Both the position numbers and the translations under genes were made by a program. Shown here one piece after another: positions 1 through 6,948 of a DNA stretch of 16,946 nucleotides. This DNA comes from JALYQB01 sp035640155 (GTDB taxonomy: Bacteria > Actinomycetota > Actinomycetes > Mycobacteriales > Pseudonocardiaceae). The stretch's first letter is position 1. Each line of letters opens with the position of its first letter. A model generated the notes under the pieces. The model had not been told where the DNA came from. It worked only from the letters and a program-made list of their open reading frames with translations, and did no database searches. The DNA is taken from contig DASQWR010000087.1 of assembly GCA_035640155.1 (NCBI GenBank), positions 1 through 16,946 on the forward strand, in the 5' to 3' direction.

Positions 1-1
1 A

Positions 2-133
2 TACACCCAGAAAGAACTCGACGCCATCGCCGACCGCCTCAACGGCCGGCCCCGCCGCACGCTAGAATGGCATACGCCCGCTGAACGACTCAGCAAACTA
101 CTAGAAAGCGGGCATGGCGCTCCGACCGGTTGA
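2..133 (+). pseudogene. IS30-family transposase, C-terminal end (cut by window edge)
   Basis: Frame 2 is open from the first base to a TGA at 131-133 and gives 43 residues. It contains LNGRPRRTLEW followed by TPAERL, the characteristic C-terminal end of IS30-type DDE transposases, where the catalytic domain ends in a conserved NxRPRKxLxxxTP pattern. In the full enzyme this segment follows the last catalytic Glu. The rest lies upstream of the window, so it is unknown whether the element is complete. I did not identify the element's terminal inverted repeat in the bases after the stop. The codon use is less GC-biased than in the metabolic genes downstream, as expected for a mobile element. The family call is secure for such a short piece; whether the gene is intact is not visible. 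Confidence 0.82.
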
Positions 134-213
134 AACCAAGCAGGCTAGTGGCTACTTACCCCATCTTCGCCCCACGGAGCGGATGATCCGAGCGTCGCGC
201 TCAGGCCTCTGAC

Positions 214-263
214 TGGCGCCCCTGGCAGGACTCGAACCTGCGATCTAGCGATTCCGAGAAGCC
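214..263 (-). other. tRNA-Arg 3'-end fragment (attachment-site-like scar)
   Basis: Read on the minus strand, this stretch ends in a perfect T-arm (GCAGG, loop TTCGAGT, CCTGC), the 3' acceptor strand CAGGGGC, a G discriminator and an encoded CCA (complement of 214-216). This fits the 3' part of actinobacterial tRNA-Arg genes whose acceptor begins GCCCCTG. No GCCCCTG strand, D-arm or pairable anticodon stem is found at the expected distance on the minus strand (263-300), so this is not a complete tRNA. A retained tRNA 3' end is what tyrosine-recombinase integrative elements leave at one att site. The tRNA-end reading is direct; the isoacceptor and the integration history are inference. Confidence 0.68.
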
Positions 264-423
264 ACTACCGGCCGGTGCTGAGTAGGACCGGATACCTCGC
301 CTAAACTGCGGCGACGCTCCGGTCGGTACCGAGCGCTGCGTGGTGGCCGCGGCGGTTCTGGGTAGGTAAAGGGTGGAGACGATCACGCCGCTCGGCTGAC
401 CCTGCACCTCAGGTCCACGTTCT

Positions 424-439
424 CTCGTCACCCGCTCCA
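424..439 (+). other. tRNA-Gly 3'-end fragment (possible second att scar)
   Basis: The plus strand carries CTCGT, then CACCCGC, T and CCA. This matches the 3' half of the T-stem, the acceptor strand, the discriminator and CCA of actinobacterial tRNA-Gly (acceptor GCGGGTG). The upstream bases do not give a T-loop, anticodon arm or GCGGGTG partner, so only the last 16 bases are tRNA-like. It is short, so chance is possible, but it lies within 170 bases of the tRNA-Arg end and in the opposite orientation. Confidence 0.45.
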
Positions 440-529
440 GCGCAGATGGCCTCTGACCCGGCCTTCTTTTTCTAGTCACCTCAGGGGCGGGTCCGCCGCG
501 TACCCGTTGTTGGCCGATGCAGGCCCCTC

Positions 530-551
530 TTTAGTCCACGTTTAGTCCACG
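530..551. repeat. Perfect 11-bp tandem repeat, two copies
   Basis: The unit TTTAGTCCACG occurs twice with no gap (530-540 and 541-551). It lies in the gene-free stretch beside the tRNA scars. Function unknown; arm-type recombinase binding sites or a small duplication are both possible. Confidence 0.6.
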
Positions 552-876
552 CGCGACCGTGGTCACCGGACGCGTCCAGCGCACGTGAGCGGGCAGAACA
601 AGACGGAATCGCGATCGTCCCGCTGCACGCCCCGCCGCATGCGGTACCGATCGGGAGGGGCGCCGCTGGGACGTGAGACTTGCAGCCGATCGCGCCCCAT
701 GCGAGCAAGGCCGCTCATGCTCCCCAACCTGCTCTCTCCGAAGGCTGAGGTGTCCCACGTCGGCCGCTTACACCGCAGGTGATCGGAAGCACGACCAGAG
801 CGAAGCGGAGTAGACCGCCCGGAACACGTCGGCACGACGTACACCAGCGGGGTCCTTGTCCGCTGCGCCAGCGCTG
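552..876. other. Gene-free stretch between tRNA scars and the MarR gene
   Basis: With 440-529, this makes up most of the roughly 740 bases between the IS30 tail and the MarR gene. Short open frames exist on both strands. Their translations are Arg/Pro/Ser-rich and low in complexity, lack convincing ribosome binding sites and match no family I know. I see nothing else supportable here. Confidence 0.5.
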
Positions 877-1332
877 CTAGCGCTCCGGGCCGTCCTGAGC
901 CAGGCGCGTCAGCAGCGTGCGCAGTTGCGTGGCCTCGGCGTTGTCGAGCGCGGCGAGGAGTTGCTGTTCGGCCTTGTTGCTGGCGGAGACCGCTCGGGCG
1001 AGCGTTCTGTGCCCATCCTCGGTCAGCTCGAGGACGTTCCGGCGCCGGTCCTCGGCGTTCGCCCGGCGCGCCACGAGCCCCTTGGCCTCCAGCGCGTCGA
1101 GCAGCCCGACCATGGTGGTCCGGTCGACCCCGAGACAGCTGGCTGCCTGCTGCTGCGAGGCCGCATCCAGGCCGTCCAGCAGGAGCAGGACGCCTAGCTC
1201 GCGACCGCTGACCCCGACCGGCGCCAGGTGCTCGGCGTGCAAGTCCTCGAGACGGAGCAGGGCGCGTTTAAACAGGTAGGTCAGCCGGGCGCTGAGCTGC
1301 GGCCCAAGGTCCCGCTCAGTTGTCATCTCCAT
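877..1332 (-). CDS. MarR-family transcriptional regulator
   Basis: This 151-residue protein has the MarR size and layout. A dimerisation helix occupies about residues 10-35, and the winged helix-turn-helix about 43-110. The recognition region includes LGVDRTTMVGLLDALEAKGLV, and the wing carries the conserved DRR (residues 95-98) before LELTEDG. A C-terminal dimer helix spans about 112-148. MarR proteins bind DNA as dimers and usually release it when a phenolic or oxidised ligand binds. The gene is divergent from the epimerase/SDR pair, with a near-perfect inverted repeat between them, so it probably represses itself and those genes. The ATG at 1332 is taken as the start; a second in-frame ATG two codons later (1326) is equally possible, since neither has a strong Shine-Dalgarno. 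The ligand is unknown. Confidence 0.93.
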   Translation of the reverse strand: MEMTTERDLGPQLSARLTYLFKRALLRLEDLHAEHLAPVGVSGRELGVLLLLDGLDAASQQQAASCLGVDRTTMVGLLDALEAKGLVARRANAEDRRRNVLELTEDGHRTLARAVSASNKAEQQLLAALDNAEATQLRTLLTRLAQDGPER

Positions 1333-1346
1333 AGTCTACCGCTACG

Positions 1347-1373
1347 GTGATTGTCAGTATGACTGACGATCAC
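1347..1373. promoter_or_regulatory. Probable MarR operator (27-bp inverted repeat)
   Basis: The arms GTGATTGTCAG (1347-1357) and CTGACGATCAC (1363-1373) are complementary at 10 of 11 positions around a 5-base spacer. The repeat lies between the divergent MarR and epimerase starts, 14 bases before the ATG at 1388 and just upstream of its GAGGAG ribosome site. Size, symmetry and location fit a MarR dimer site covering both promoters. Confidence 0.75.
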
Positions 1374-1387
1374 TTGAGGAGACGAAC

Positions 1388-2209
1388 ATGCGGGCACTCT
1401 TGCTCACCGGCGCCACCGGCCTCGTCGGCTCGCGGCTGCTGCCGCGCCTCGCCAGCGACGGCTTCGAGTGCCGCGCGCTCATCCGCCGTGACACCGACCT
1501 GCCTCCAGGGACCACCGGTGTCCGCGGCGACCTGAACGACCCCGGCACCCTGCAGGCGGCGGTCGAAGGCGTTGACGCGGTCGTCCACCTCGCCGCGCTG
1601 TTCCGTACGCAGGACGAGGACGCCATCTGGCGCGCGAACCTCGACGGCACCCGCAACCTGATCGCCGCCGTCCAGGAGCACGCGCCGGGCGCCCGGCTCG
1701 TCATGAGCAGCACCGGGAACGTCTACAACGCGGACGCCACACGCCCGGCGCTGGAGACCGACGAGTGCTCACCGAAGGCCGCCTACGGGGCGAGCAAGGT
1801 GGCGGCCGAGCAGCTGCTCCGGGACAGCGGCCTGACCTGGGCCGTCCTGCGGCTGCCCTTCGTGTACGGGGAGGGCGACGGTCACCTCGCGTCCATCCGC
1901 ACGATGGCCCCACTGTTCGGCCTGCACCCCGCGCAGTCCTACGCCGTGGCGCACCACCGCGACATCGCGGCCGCCGTCCGCCTCGCGCTGACCGGCGTGA
2001 TGGACGGCCGCATCGTCAACGTCACCGACGGCGCGTCCCCGGTCACCATCTTCGAGATGGCCCGCCTCGCCGGACAGCCGATCGAGGGGTCCGCCGAGCC
2101 GCTGACCAACCCGTGGTTCGGACACCTCGACAGCACCCTCATCCGTGAGCTCGGCTTCACCCCGAGCGTGCCGACCATCTACACCGCAGCCCGAGACGGC
2201 CTCCTCTAG
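1388..2209 (+). CDS. NAD(P)-dependent epimerase/dehydratase (extended SDR)
   Basis: A 273-residue Rossmann-fold protein. The N-terminal nucleotide-binding motif TGATGLVG is at 7-14, and an acidic segment DLND follows the second strand near 48-51. VVHLAA at 65-70 matches the family's cofactor-contacting strand. The catalytic triad is visible as SST at 107-109, Tyr133 and Lys137 (YGASK). The C-terminal half has RLPFVYG at 155-161 and a substrate domain of usual length. Substrates in this family range from nucleotide sugars to aldehydes and ketones and cannot be read from sequence. The start is firm: GAGGAG at 1376-1381 lies 6 bases before the ATG. The protein is cytosolic. It is the first gene rightward from the MarR operator, so control by that regulator is likely. 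Function beyond 'NAD(P)-dependent oxidoreductase/epimerase' is not claimed. Confidence 0.9.
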   Translation: MRALLLTGATGLVGSRLLPRLASDGFECRALIRRDTDLPPGTTGVRGDLNDPGTLQAAVEGVDAVVHLAALFRTQDEDAIWRANLDGTRNLIAAVQEHAPGARLVMSSTGNVYNADATRPALETDECSPKAAYGASKVAAEQLLRDSGLTWAVLRLPFVYGEGDGHLASIRTMAPLFGLHPAQSYAVAHHRDIAAAVRLALTGVMDGRIVNVTDGASPVTIFEMARLAGQPIEGSAEPLTNPWFGHLDSTLIRELGFTPSVPTIYTAARDGLL

Positions 2210-2213
2210 GCGC

Positions 2214-2226
2214 GCCCAGGCTGGGC
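2214..2226 (+). terminator. Short GC hairpin after the epimerase gene
   Basis: GCCCA, loop GGC, TGGGC directly follows the stop codon. The stem is only 5 bp and there is no T-run, so this is a weak or attenuating terminator at best. The rest of 2227-2480 shows no gene; it is GC-rich leader ahead of the SDR gene. Confidence 0.3.
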
Positions 2227-2480
2227 TCAGTTTCCGTTCGGGGGCTCGGTGTGCACGCCGGGCCCTCGAACAGCCGGGAGCCGAAGGTCCGCCGAACAGC
2301 GACTCCGCCGCCCGTCCTGCCATCCCACGAGCACGGCGCGGCGCCACCACCACCTCCCGGATCGTCACCCGCCCACTCGATGACCCACCACGCGCCCGGA
2401 CACACCCCGGCCCCGCGTCCATGCCGGCACCGCACCTGGCAGCCGGCCTCATGCACCACGTCTTCCATCTGGAGAAGGTC

Positions 2481-3458
2481 ATGACAGCACCGCAGGCCCC
2501 CTTGGGCACCCCGTTCTCTTCCTCTTCCACCGCATCCGACGTCCTCGACGGCCTGGACCTAACCGGGAAGGAGGTGATCGTCACCGGCGGTCATAGCCGG
2601 CTCGGGCGCGAGGTCAGCCGTGCCCTCGCCGCCGCCGGCGCCGCGGTGACTGTAGCGGCGCGCGACCCGCAGCGGGCGGCCGCGGCGGTCGCCGAGATCG
2701 CCGGGTTGCGTGTCGAGCAGCTCGACCTCACCGACCCCGGGTCGGTCGAGGCCTTCGCTCAGCGCTGGCTCATCTCCGGCCGCCCAGTGCACGTCCTGAT
2801 CAACAACGCTGCGGCGATGTTCCCCCCCGAGCTGCGGCGCGACGCGCGGGGGCACGAGCTCTCGTTCTCCACCTCGCACCTCGGCCACTTCCAGCTCACC
2901 CGGGCGCTCCTGCCGGCCCTGAGCGCGGCGAGAGGCGCCCGTGTGGTGAATGTGACCTCCGGCGCCGCCAGGGTCGGCGAGATCCGCTGGGACGACCTGG
3001 ACTTCGCAACGGGCTACGACCCCGCCGCCGCTTACGGCCAGTCAAAGCGCGCCAACGTCCTGTTCACCGTCGAGCTCGACCGTCGGTACGCCGATCAGGG
3101 CGTCCGGGCCTTCGCCGCACACCCTGGCGTCATCATCGGCCCCGGCCCCTTCCCCCCGGAGACGGTGGCTGTGTACCGAGCGCAAGGGCTGATCGGCGAA
3201 GACGGCACCACCATCATCAACCCCGAAGCCGGCAAGAAGACCGTTGAGCAAGGAGCAGCGACCCTCGTCTTCGGCGCCGCCAGCCCGCTGCTGGACGGCC
3301 TCGGCGGTGTCTATCTCAAGGACTGCGACATCGCCGTGCTCGACGACACCCCCCGACCTGTGACCGCGGACGACATCCCATCGGACGCGAACTCCGCGAT
3401 GCTCGACCCCCACGACGCACGCCGGCTCTGGGAGCTGAGCGAAAGGCTGCTCGCCTGA
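2481..3458 (+). CDS. Short-chain dehydrogenase/reductase (SDR) oxidoreductase
   Basis: From the ATG at 2481 the protein is 325 residues. The frame is open much further upstream, to 2145, but that part would overlap the epimerase and is Pro/Arg-rich. GGAGAAGG at 2471-2478 immediately precedes the chosen ATG. The glycine-rich cofactor motif is TGGHSRLG (35-42), a variant of TGxxxGxG. The structural NNAA is at 108-111, the catalytic Ser is in VTSG (160), and Tyr185 with Lys189 form YxxxK. The 25-residue N-terminal leader and long C-terminal tail resemble retinol-dehydrogenase/WWOX-like actinobacterial SDRs. It probably reduces or oxidises a carbonyl/alcohol with NAD(P)(H); the substrate is unknown. 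It follows the epimerase in the same direction after 271 bases, so it may share MarR control or have its own promoter. Confidence 0.9.
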   Translation: MTAPQAPLGTPFSSSSTASDVLDGLDLTGKEVIVTGGHSRLGREVSRALAAAGAAVTVAARDPQRAAAAVAEIAGLRVEQLDLTDPGSVEAFAQRWLISGRPVHVLINNAAAMFPPELRRDARGHELSFSTSHLGHFQLTRALLPALSAARGARVVNVTSGAARVGEIRWDDLDFATGYDPAAAYGQSKRANVLFTVELDRRYADQGVRAFAAHPGVIIGPGPFPPETVAVYRAQGLIGEDGTTIINPEAGKKTVEQGAATLVFGAASPLLDGLGGVYLKDCDIAVLDDTPRPVTADDIPSDANSAMLDPHDARRLWELSERLLA

Positions 3459-3534
3459 GAGCCCGCAGTGACCAGATCATCGGCAAAGACCGACTGACAC
3501 GGTCACCAGAGGAACGGGCGCCGACGAGCCTGCG

Positions 3535-3834
3535 TCACCCACCGCGAGAAGCCAACGAGCCAAGGTGCTTCTGCGAGGCACCGACGTGGGGCCGCACAGC
3601 CAGCAGGGGATGCCTGCGGTACTCCGGTGAAGCTTCGTGGTGGCACCAGCTCGCCCACTGGCGCAGATCCTTGCGGTACCCGCGGGCGGTATTTGCCGGC
3701 AGATCCTCCACGAAGGCTTCGACGAGTCGGCCGAAGGGGTCGAGAGCAACGCCAGGTACGCGAGCGATCGCCAGGGCGGCCGGCGCCGGTAGGTGACCTC
3801 CATCGTCGAGAAGTGATGCGGCGGCGGTACTGGC
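3535..3834 (-). pseudogene. Tyrosine recombinase/phage integrase, N-terminal domain remnant
   Basis: One minus-strand frame is open between a TGA at 3835-3837 and a TGA at 3535-3537 but has no ATG start. Its translation contains LVEAFVEDLPANTARGYR, then KDLRQWASWC, then HPLLAVRPHV. This is the SAM-like core-binding domain pattern of XerC/D-type and phage integrases (an 'xxNTxRaYxxDlrxfxxWC' helix pair followed by 'plLaVrxxhV'). The catalytic domain with the Arg-His-Arg-Tyr residues is absent, because the frame ends soon after. It therefore appears to be a dead fragment of an integrase gene. Such an enzyme would fit the tRNA att-like scars at 214-439, but physical linkage is not shown. Confidence 0.55.
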
Positions 3835-4019
3835 TCAAGCACCACGGCACAGAGCCGCCTCCTAGAGGACGAACCCATCCTGCACCGGAGCGAGGTCGAC
3901 GTCATTCGGCGGACGGGGCATCCAACGCTGCCAGTGCCGTGCTGACCTCGTGGAGGTGGCGCGCGTTGCACCCGGCCCCAGCGTTGGTCGTCCGCGTCGA
4001 GGTCAGTGCCGTCGAGGGC

Positions 4020-4543
4020 CTAGACCTGGGACTTCTCGTCCACACACAACACGATCACGTTCTCCGGCGGGGCGAGGTGGAGCCCGCACACGTCGCTGAC
4101 CTTCGCGACCAGCTCCGGGCCGGTGGAGAACTTGAACGTCTCGGCCCGCCACGGCTGCACCCCGTGCTCGGCCCACGCCCGCGCGATCACCGAGTGGCTG
4201 ACCTTCAGATGGGCCGCCAGCAGCCGGCTCGACCAGTGCGTCACCCCGTACTTCTTCGGCGGCGGCGCCAACGTCGTGGAGATGACCTTCGCCCGGTCCA
4301 CCACCCGCGGGCGCCCCGACCGGGTCCGTCTTCCAGGCCAGCCACACCGCGAAGTTGATAGCGACGTCGCCACACCATCACGGTGTTGCGCGAGGTGCCG
4401 ACCACGGCGGCGATATCGACGTTCGAGCGACCTTCCGAGGCCAACAACACGATCCGCGCCCGCTGCGCCAACCCCGCCTTGGTCGTCGTGGACCGCACCC
4501 ACGCCATCAGTCGTTCCCGGTCACCGCCACGTAGCTCCAGGGC
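4020..4543 (-). pseudogene. IS630-family transposase, frameshifted and truncated
   Basis: The N-terminal part (minus strand, ATG at 4507, homology starting near 4543) reads LELRGGDRERL, then AQRARIVLLASEG and SRNTVMVWRRR. This is the paired helix-turn-helix DNA-binding domain of IS630/Tc1-type transposases. Near 4315-4330 the homology moves by one base into another frame, continuing as SGRPRVVDRAKVI, then THWSSRLLA, then VIVLCVDEKSQ, which carries the first catalytic Asp of the DDE domain. A TAG at 4020-4022 follows that Asp-Glu-Lys motif within a few residues, and beyond three further codons the similarity disappears. About 150 C-terminal residues with the remaining catalytic acids are missing. 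The element is dead. A programmed -1 shift is possible in some IS families, but I see no slippery A-run here. Confidence 0.78.
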
Positions 4544-4749
4544 ATCGACCCAATACCGATCATCTCGCAGGACATAGCCAAGGAACTAACCAGACACGCC
4601 ACTAGAAGGGCATGCGCAAGCTGGCCGACCCGATCGCCGACCTCGCCCTGACCCGAGCCAGTGGCCAGGCACGGCACACCGCTGGATAAGAAGCTCTGGT
4701 CCTGAGGGACGATGGTGCACGACCGGGCTGCCACGTGAGGGAGACTCTG

Positions 4750-5229
4750 ATGGGCTCGTTCGACGTGCTGCTGAACGAGGAGCGCATCCAACTCGACGCG
4801 TTCGTCGAGGAGTACCGGAGCGCCCTTGAGATGACCCTCGCCGGCCTTACCGAGGAGCAAGCGCGGTGCCGGCTCGTCCCGTCGGCGACAACGCTGCTCG
4901 GGCTGCTCAAGCACGTTACGTGGATGCAGCGGGTGTGGTTCGAGGAGTGTGTCGGCGGCAAGTCCCGTCGCGAACTGGGCTTGGTGCAGACCCCGGACGA
5001 GTCCTTCCGGCTCACCGAGGACGACTCCGTCGCCTCCGTAACGGCGGCCCACCGGGCCGCGTGCGCGGTGGCCCGGACGGCGGTCGTAGACCTGCCGCTG
5101 GATGCCGTCGTGACTGGGCACCCGGCCGGCCCACGCACGCTGCGCTGGGTGTACCTGCAGGTTCTGCGCGAGCTGGCCCATCACTGCGGGCACGCCGACA
5201 TCCTGCGCGAGCAGGTAGGTGCCGGCTGA
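4750..5229 (+). CDS. DinB-family protein (DUF664 type)
   Basis: The 159-residue protein has the DinB four-helix-bundle size. LLGLLKHVTWMQRVWFEE (His55) is the typical second helix, and ELAHHCGHADILRE near the C-terminus supplies His144 and His148. Together these form the three-His metal site of DinB/YfiT-like proteins. Many family members are divalent-metal-dependent thiol transferases (mycothiol or bacillithiol S-transferases) or uncharacterised stress proteins. In actinobacteria a mycothiol-linked role is plausible but not shown. The frame is open from a GTG at 4735, but GAGGGAG at 4737-4743 lies 6 bases before the ATG at 4750, so I start there. The gene stands alone between IS630 debris and hairpins at 5232-5307, and it looks intact. 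Confidence 0.88.
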   Translation: MGSFDVLLNEERIQLDAFVEEYRSALEMTLAGLTEEQARCRLVPSATTLLGLLKHVTWMQRVWFEECVGGKSRRELGLVQTPDESFRLTEDDSVASVTAAHRAACAVARTAVVDLPLDAVVTGHPAGPRTLRWVYLQVLRELAHHCGHADILREQVGAG

Positions 5230-5231
5230 GC

Positions 5232-5307
5232 CCGGCACCGCAAGCCGGTCCTCCACCGGTACACCCGCGCCGGGCACCTCTGATGGCTCGTCAGAGGAGC
5301 CTGGCTC
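5232..5307 (+). terminator. Cluster of stem-loops after the DinB gene
   Basis: Three hairpins follow the stop in sequence: CCGGC/GCCGG (5232-5248), CTCTGA/TCAGAG (5278-5296) and GAGCC/GGCTC (5297-5307). None has a T-run. Tandem stem-loops without a U-tract are common candidate terminators in high-GC bacteria. Confidence 0.4.
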
Positions 5308-5419
5308 TCGCCTAGGCGATCCCATCCCCTATGAGCCACCGACCCGGCACACCAGCGGCTGGTCGAGCCCGCCACCACCGCCGAAACCTTCGCCGCCCCG
5401 GTGACGTGCCCGCGGTCTC

Positions 5420-5977
5420 TCACAAGCCCTGCGCCGCCGCGTCCCGAGCCGCGCTCGCCGAGGACGGCATCCAGCAGGGAGATTCGCCGCGCGGTCGGTT
5501 CGCCACGGTCGCATCCTCGCCGCTCTCGAGCGCACGGCTGTCACCCGAGGTTCTCGATGTCGGCGTCGTCGGTGATTTGGGCGAGTACCAGCGCTGCGTT
5601 TCGGCGAGCAGCCGTGCCGCCTTCTCAGCCAGATCGAGCGCGGCAGGACTGCGACCGTTCAGCGAGCACCACGCCTCGGTCGCGATGCCCAGCTCGACGA
5701 GGCCGCCTGATCTGAGGTGCTCACGAAGCAATGCGTTGATACGCAAACTCGTGGCTTGGGTAGGACCAGCGTTCCGGTAGTTTCCGGCAAGGCGGCGGCG
5801 AATCCTGTCGGTCTCGCCGATGTAGATGCGCGGGCGGCGCGCCGCGACCAGCCCGCCGCCCAGGGTCAACCGGTACAGGCCAGCGACCTCGGGCAGGGAA
5901 TCGAACATCGGTTTGCCCTGACCGTCCAGAACCACCCGACCAGCGGCGCGCCAGGAGAATTGCACCGAGATTTCCAC
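5420..5977 (-). CDS. GIY-YIG nuclease-like protein, probable C-terminal frameshift
   Basis: The domain starts at VAGLYRL (a GLY variant of the GIY strand). RIYIGETDRIRRRLAGNYR follows, giving the YIG motif and the conserved Arg of the active-site helix. A later helix, LDLAEKAARLLAE, can provide the metal-binding Glu. GIY-YIG domains cut DNA through one divalent ion; stand-alone versions are often of unknown role. The frame runs far upstream to 6415, but that part is low-complexity. GTG at 5977 or GTG at 5965 are the likely starts. After LLAE the current frame becomes Ser/Thr-rich and stops at 5420. Shifting by one base at the T-run 5599-5601 (an A-run in the gene) instead gives NAALVLAQITDDADIENLG and a stop at 5541. 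That looks like the true C-terminus, so a one-base deletion or sequencing error is likely. Confidence 0.66.
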   Translation of the reverse strand: MEISVQFSWRAAGRVVLDGQGKPMFDSLPEVAGLYRLTLGGGLVAARRPRIYIGETDRIRRRLAGNYRNAGPTQATSLRINALLREHLRSGGLVELGIATEAWCSLNGRSPAALDLAEKAARLLAETQRWYSPKSPTTPTSRTSGDSRALESGEDATVANRPRGESPCWMPSSASAARDAAAQGL

Positions 5978-6469
5978 CTCGCCATGCCCGGAAGTCGACG
6001 TCGCCGTCGGGCTGGCCGGCGAAGCTGGCATCACGGCGCCGCAGCACGTTGGCTGGCCCCGAGGCTCCCACCGACCTGGCCGGAAACAAAGACCGCGCGG
6101 CGTTGGGCCAGTTCGACCGTCTGGACGCCCCAGCCCGCGTCCCTCCACACTCTCGCCTAGGGGTTCGATCCGTTGGCCCACCACGTTGGCAAGGTGAGCG
6201 CCGACGGGGGCAGTCCAGCGACCAGCCTGTCGAGGGTGCTGAAGGTCTACAGGATCGCGCCCCTCTGCGGCGCTAGCGCGGAGGTGATCAGCGAGCGGGC
6301 CGGACTTGGGAGACATCCCAGCTCCGTGCGAGCGACCGTCGCCAGTACCTCGGTCCGGGTCGAGAGGCTCGTAACCAGGATCCCGGTCCTTAACAGTGCC
6401 CTCCCGCGCCCGCATCGCGGACGTCCCGTGGCCAAGATCCCGAAGCGCACTCGTCTGGCACCTGCGGCG
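5978..6469. other. Gene-free stretch between GIY-YIG gene and creatininase remnant
   Basis: Open frames exist on both strands (for example plus 6173-6481). They have no ribosome site or recognisable domain, and their composition looks like shadow translation. I see nothing supportable here; very decayed coding sequence cannot be excluded. Confidence 0.4.
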
Positions 6470-6940
6470 CTAGGCGAGTAGGTGAACGTGGGATGCCGCT
6501 CGCTCGACCAGAGCGTCGAGCACGAGCTTGCCCTTCTCGGTTGTGGCAGCAGACGGACGGCCGATGATTCCGGACAAGGTGTAGCCAGGCAGCCCGAGCG
6601 TCAGCAAGTGCGGACGCGACGACGCCTCGTTGTCCTGCTCGCCTGCTCCGGCGCCGACCAGCGACGGGTAGGCGTGCAGAAGGATTGACACCTCCAACTC
6701 GCCACCGTGCATGTCATCACGGTTGGTGGTCTCCATGTCGGCGTCTTTGCGAGCGCCGTCCCAGTCGTCACAGGTGGCGGTGGCTCGCCCTTCGGAGCGC
6801 GCGCCGCAGCGATGACCTCGTTCAGGGCGTCGACGGTGCCCCGTCTCGGTCGGCTGTGGCGTGCGCGGCGGCGTCCCGGGCGGTCGCCTGCTCGCCATGA
6901 AAAGCACGCTGCTACCGACGATTCCCGAGACGGTGCGCGG
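6470..6940 (-). pseudogene. Creatininase-family amidohydrolase, 5'-truncated and frameshifted
   Basis: The last 80 codons read MHGGELEVSILLHAYPSLV, then RPHLLTLGLPGYT, SGIIGRPSAATTEKGK and LDALVERA. This is the C-terminal half of a creatininase/MftE-like amidohydrolase, including the His/Glu of the metal site. Further upstream the homology hops between frames. HGEQATARDAAAHA (like the NGHGGN-following helix) lies in one frame, ALNEVIAAAR in a second, and SEGRATATCDDWDG in the third, leading into the MHGGE segment. The first half of the protein, with the other metal ligands, is missing. The similarity fades close to the end of the GlxA gene at 6949. At least two frameshifts and the missing N-terminus mark it as dead. 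The intact relatives hydrolyse cyclic amides; this copy has no predicted activity. Confidence 0.68.
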
Positions 6941-6948
6941 CTGATCGC

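Noticed and set aside
201..479. 92-codon open frame over the tRNA scars
   Set aside because: Its translation includes the peptide typically produced by reading through tRNA 3' ends (ESLDRRFESCQG), a well-known false gene.
2145..2480. N-terminal extension of the SDR frame
   Set aside because: It overlaps the epimerase gene and is Pro/Arg-rich. A strong ribosome site directly precedes the ATG at 2481.
1769..2584. 271-codon open frame on the minus strand
   Set aside because: It lies antisense to the epimerase and SDR start, with low-complexity translation and no ribosome site.
4315..4330. Programmed -1 frameshift in the IS630 transposase
   Set aside because: No slippery heptamer is visible, and the gene is truncated after the first catalytic Asp, so simple decay explains it better.
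4123..4605. 160-codon open frame on the plus strand
   Set aside because: It is antisense to the IS630 transposase remnant and has no domain of its own.
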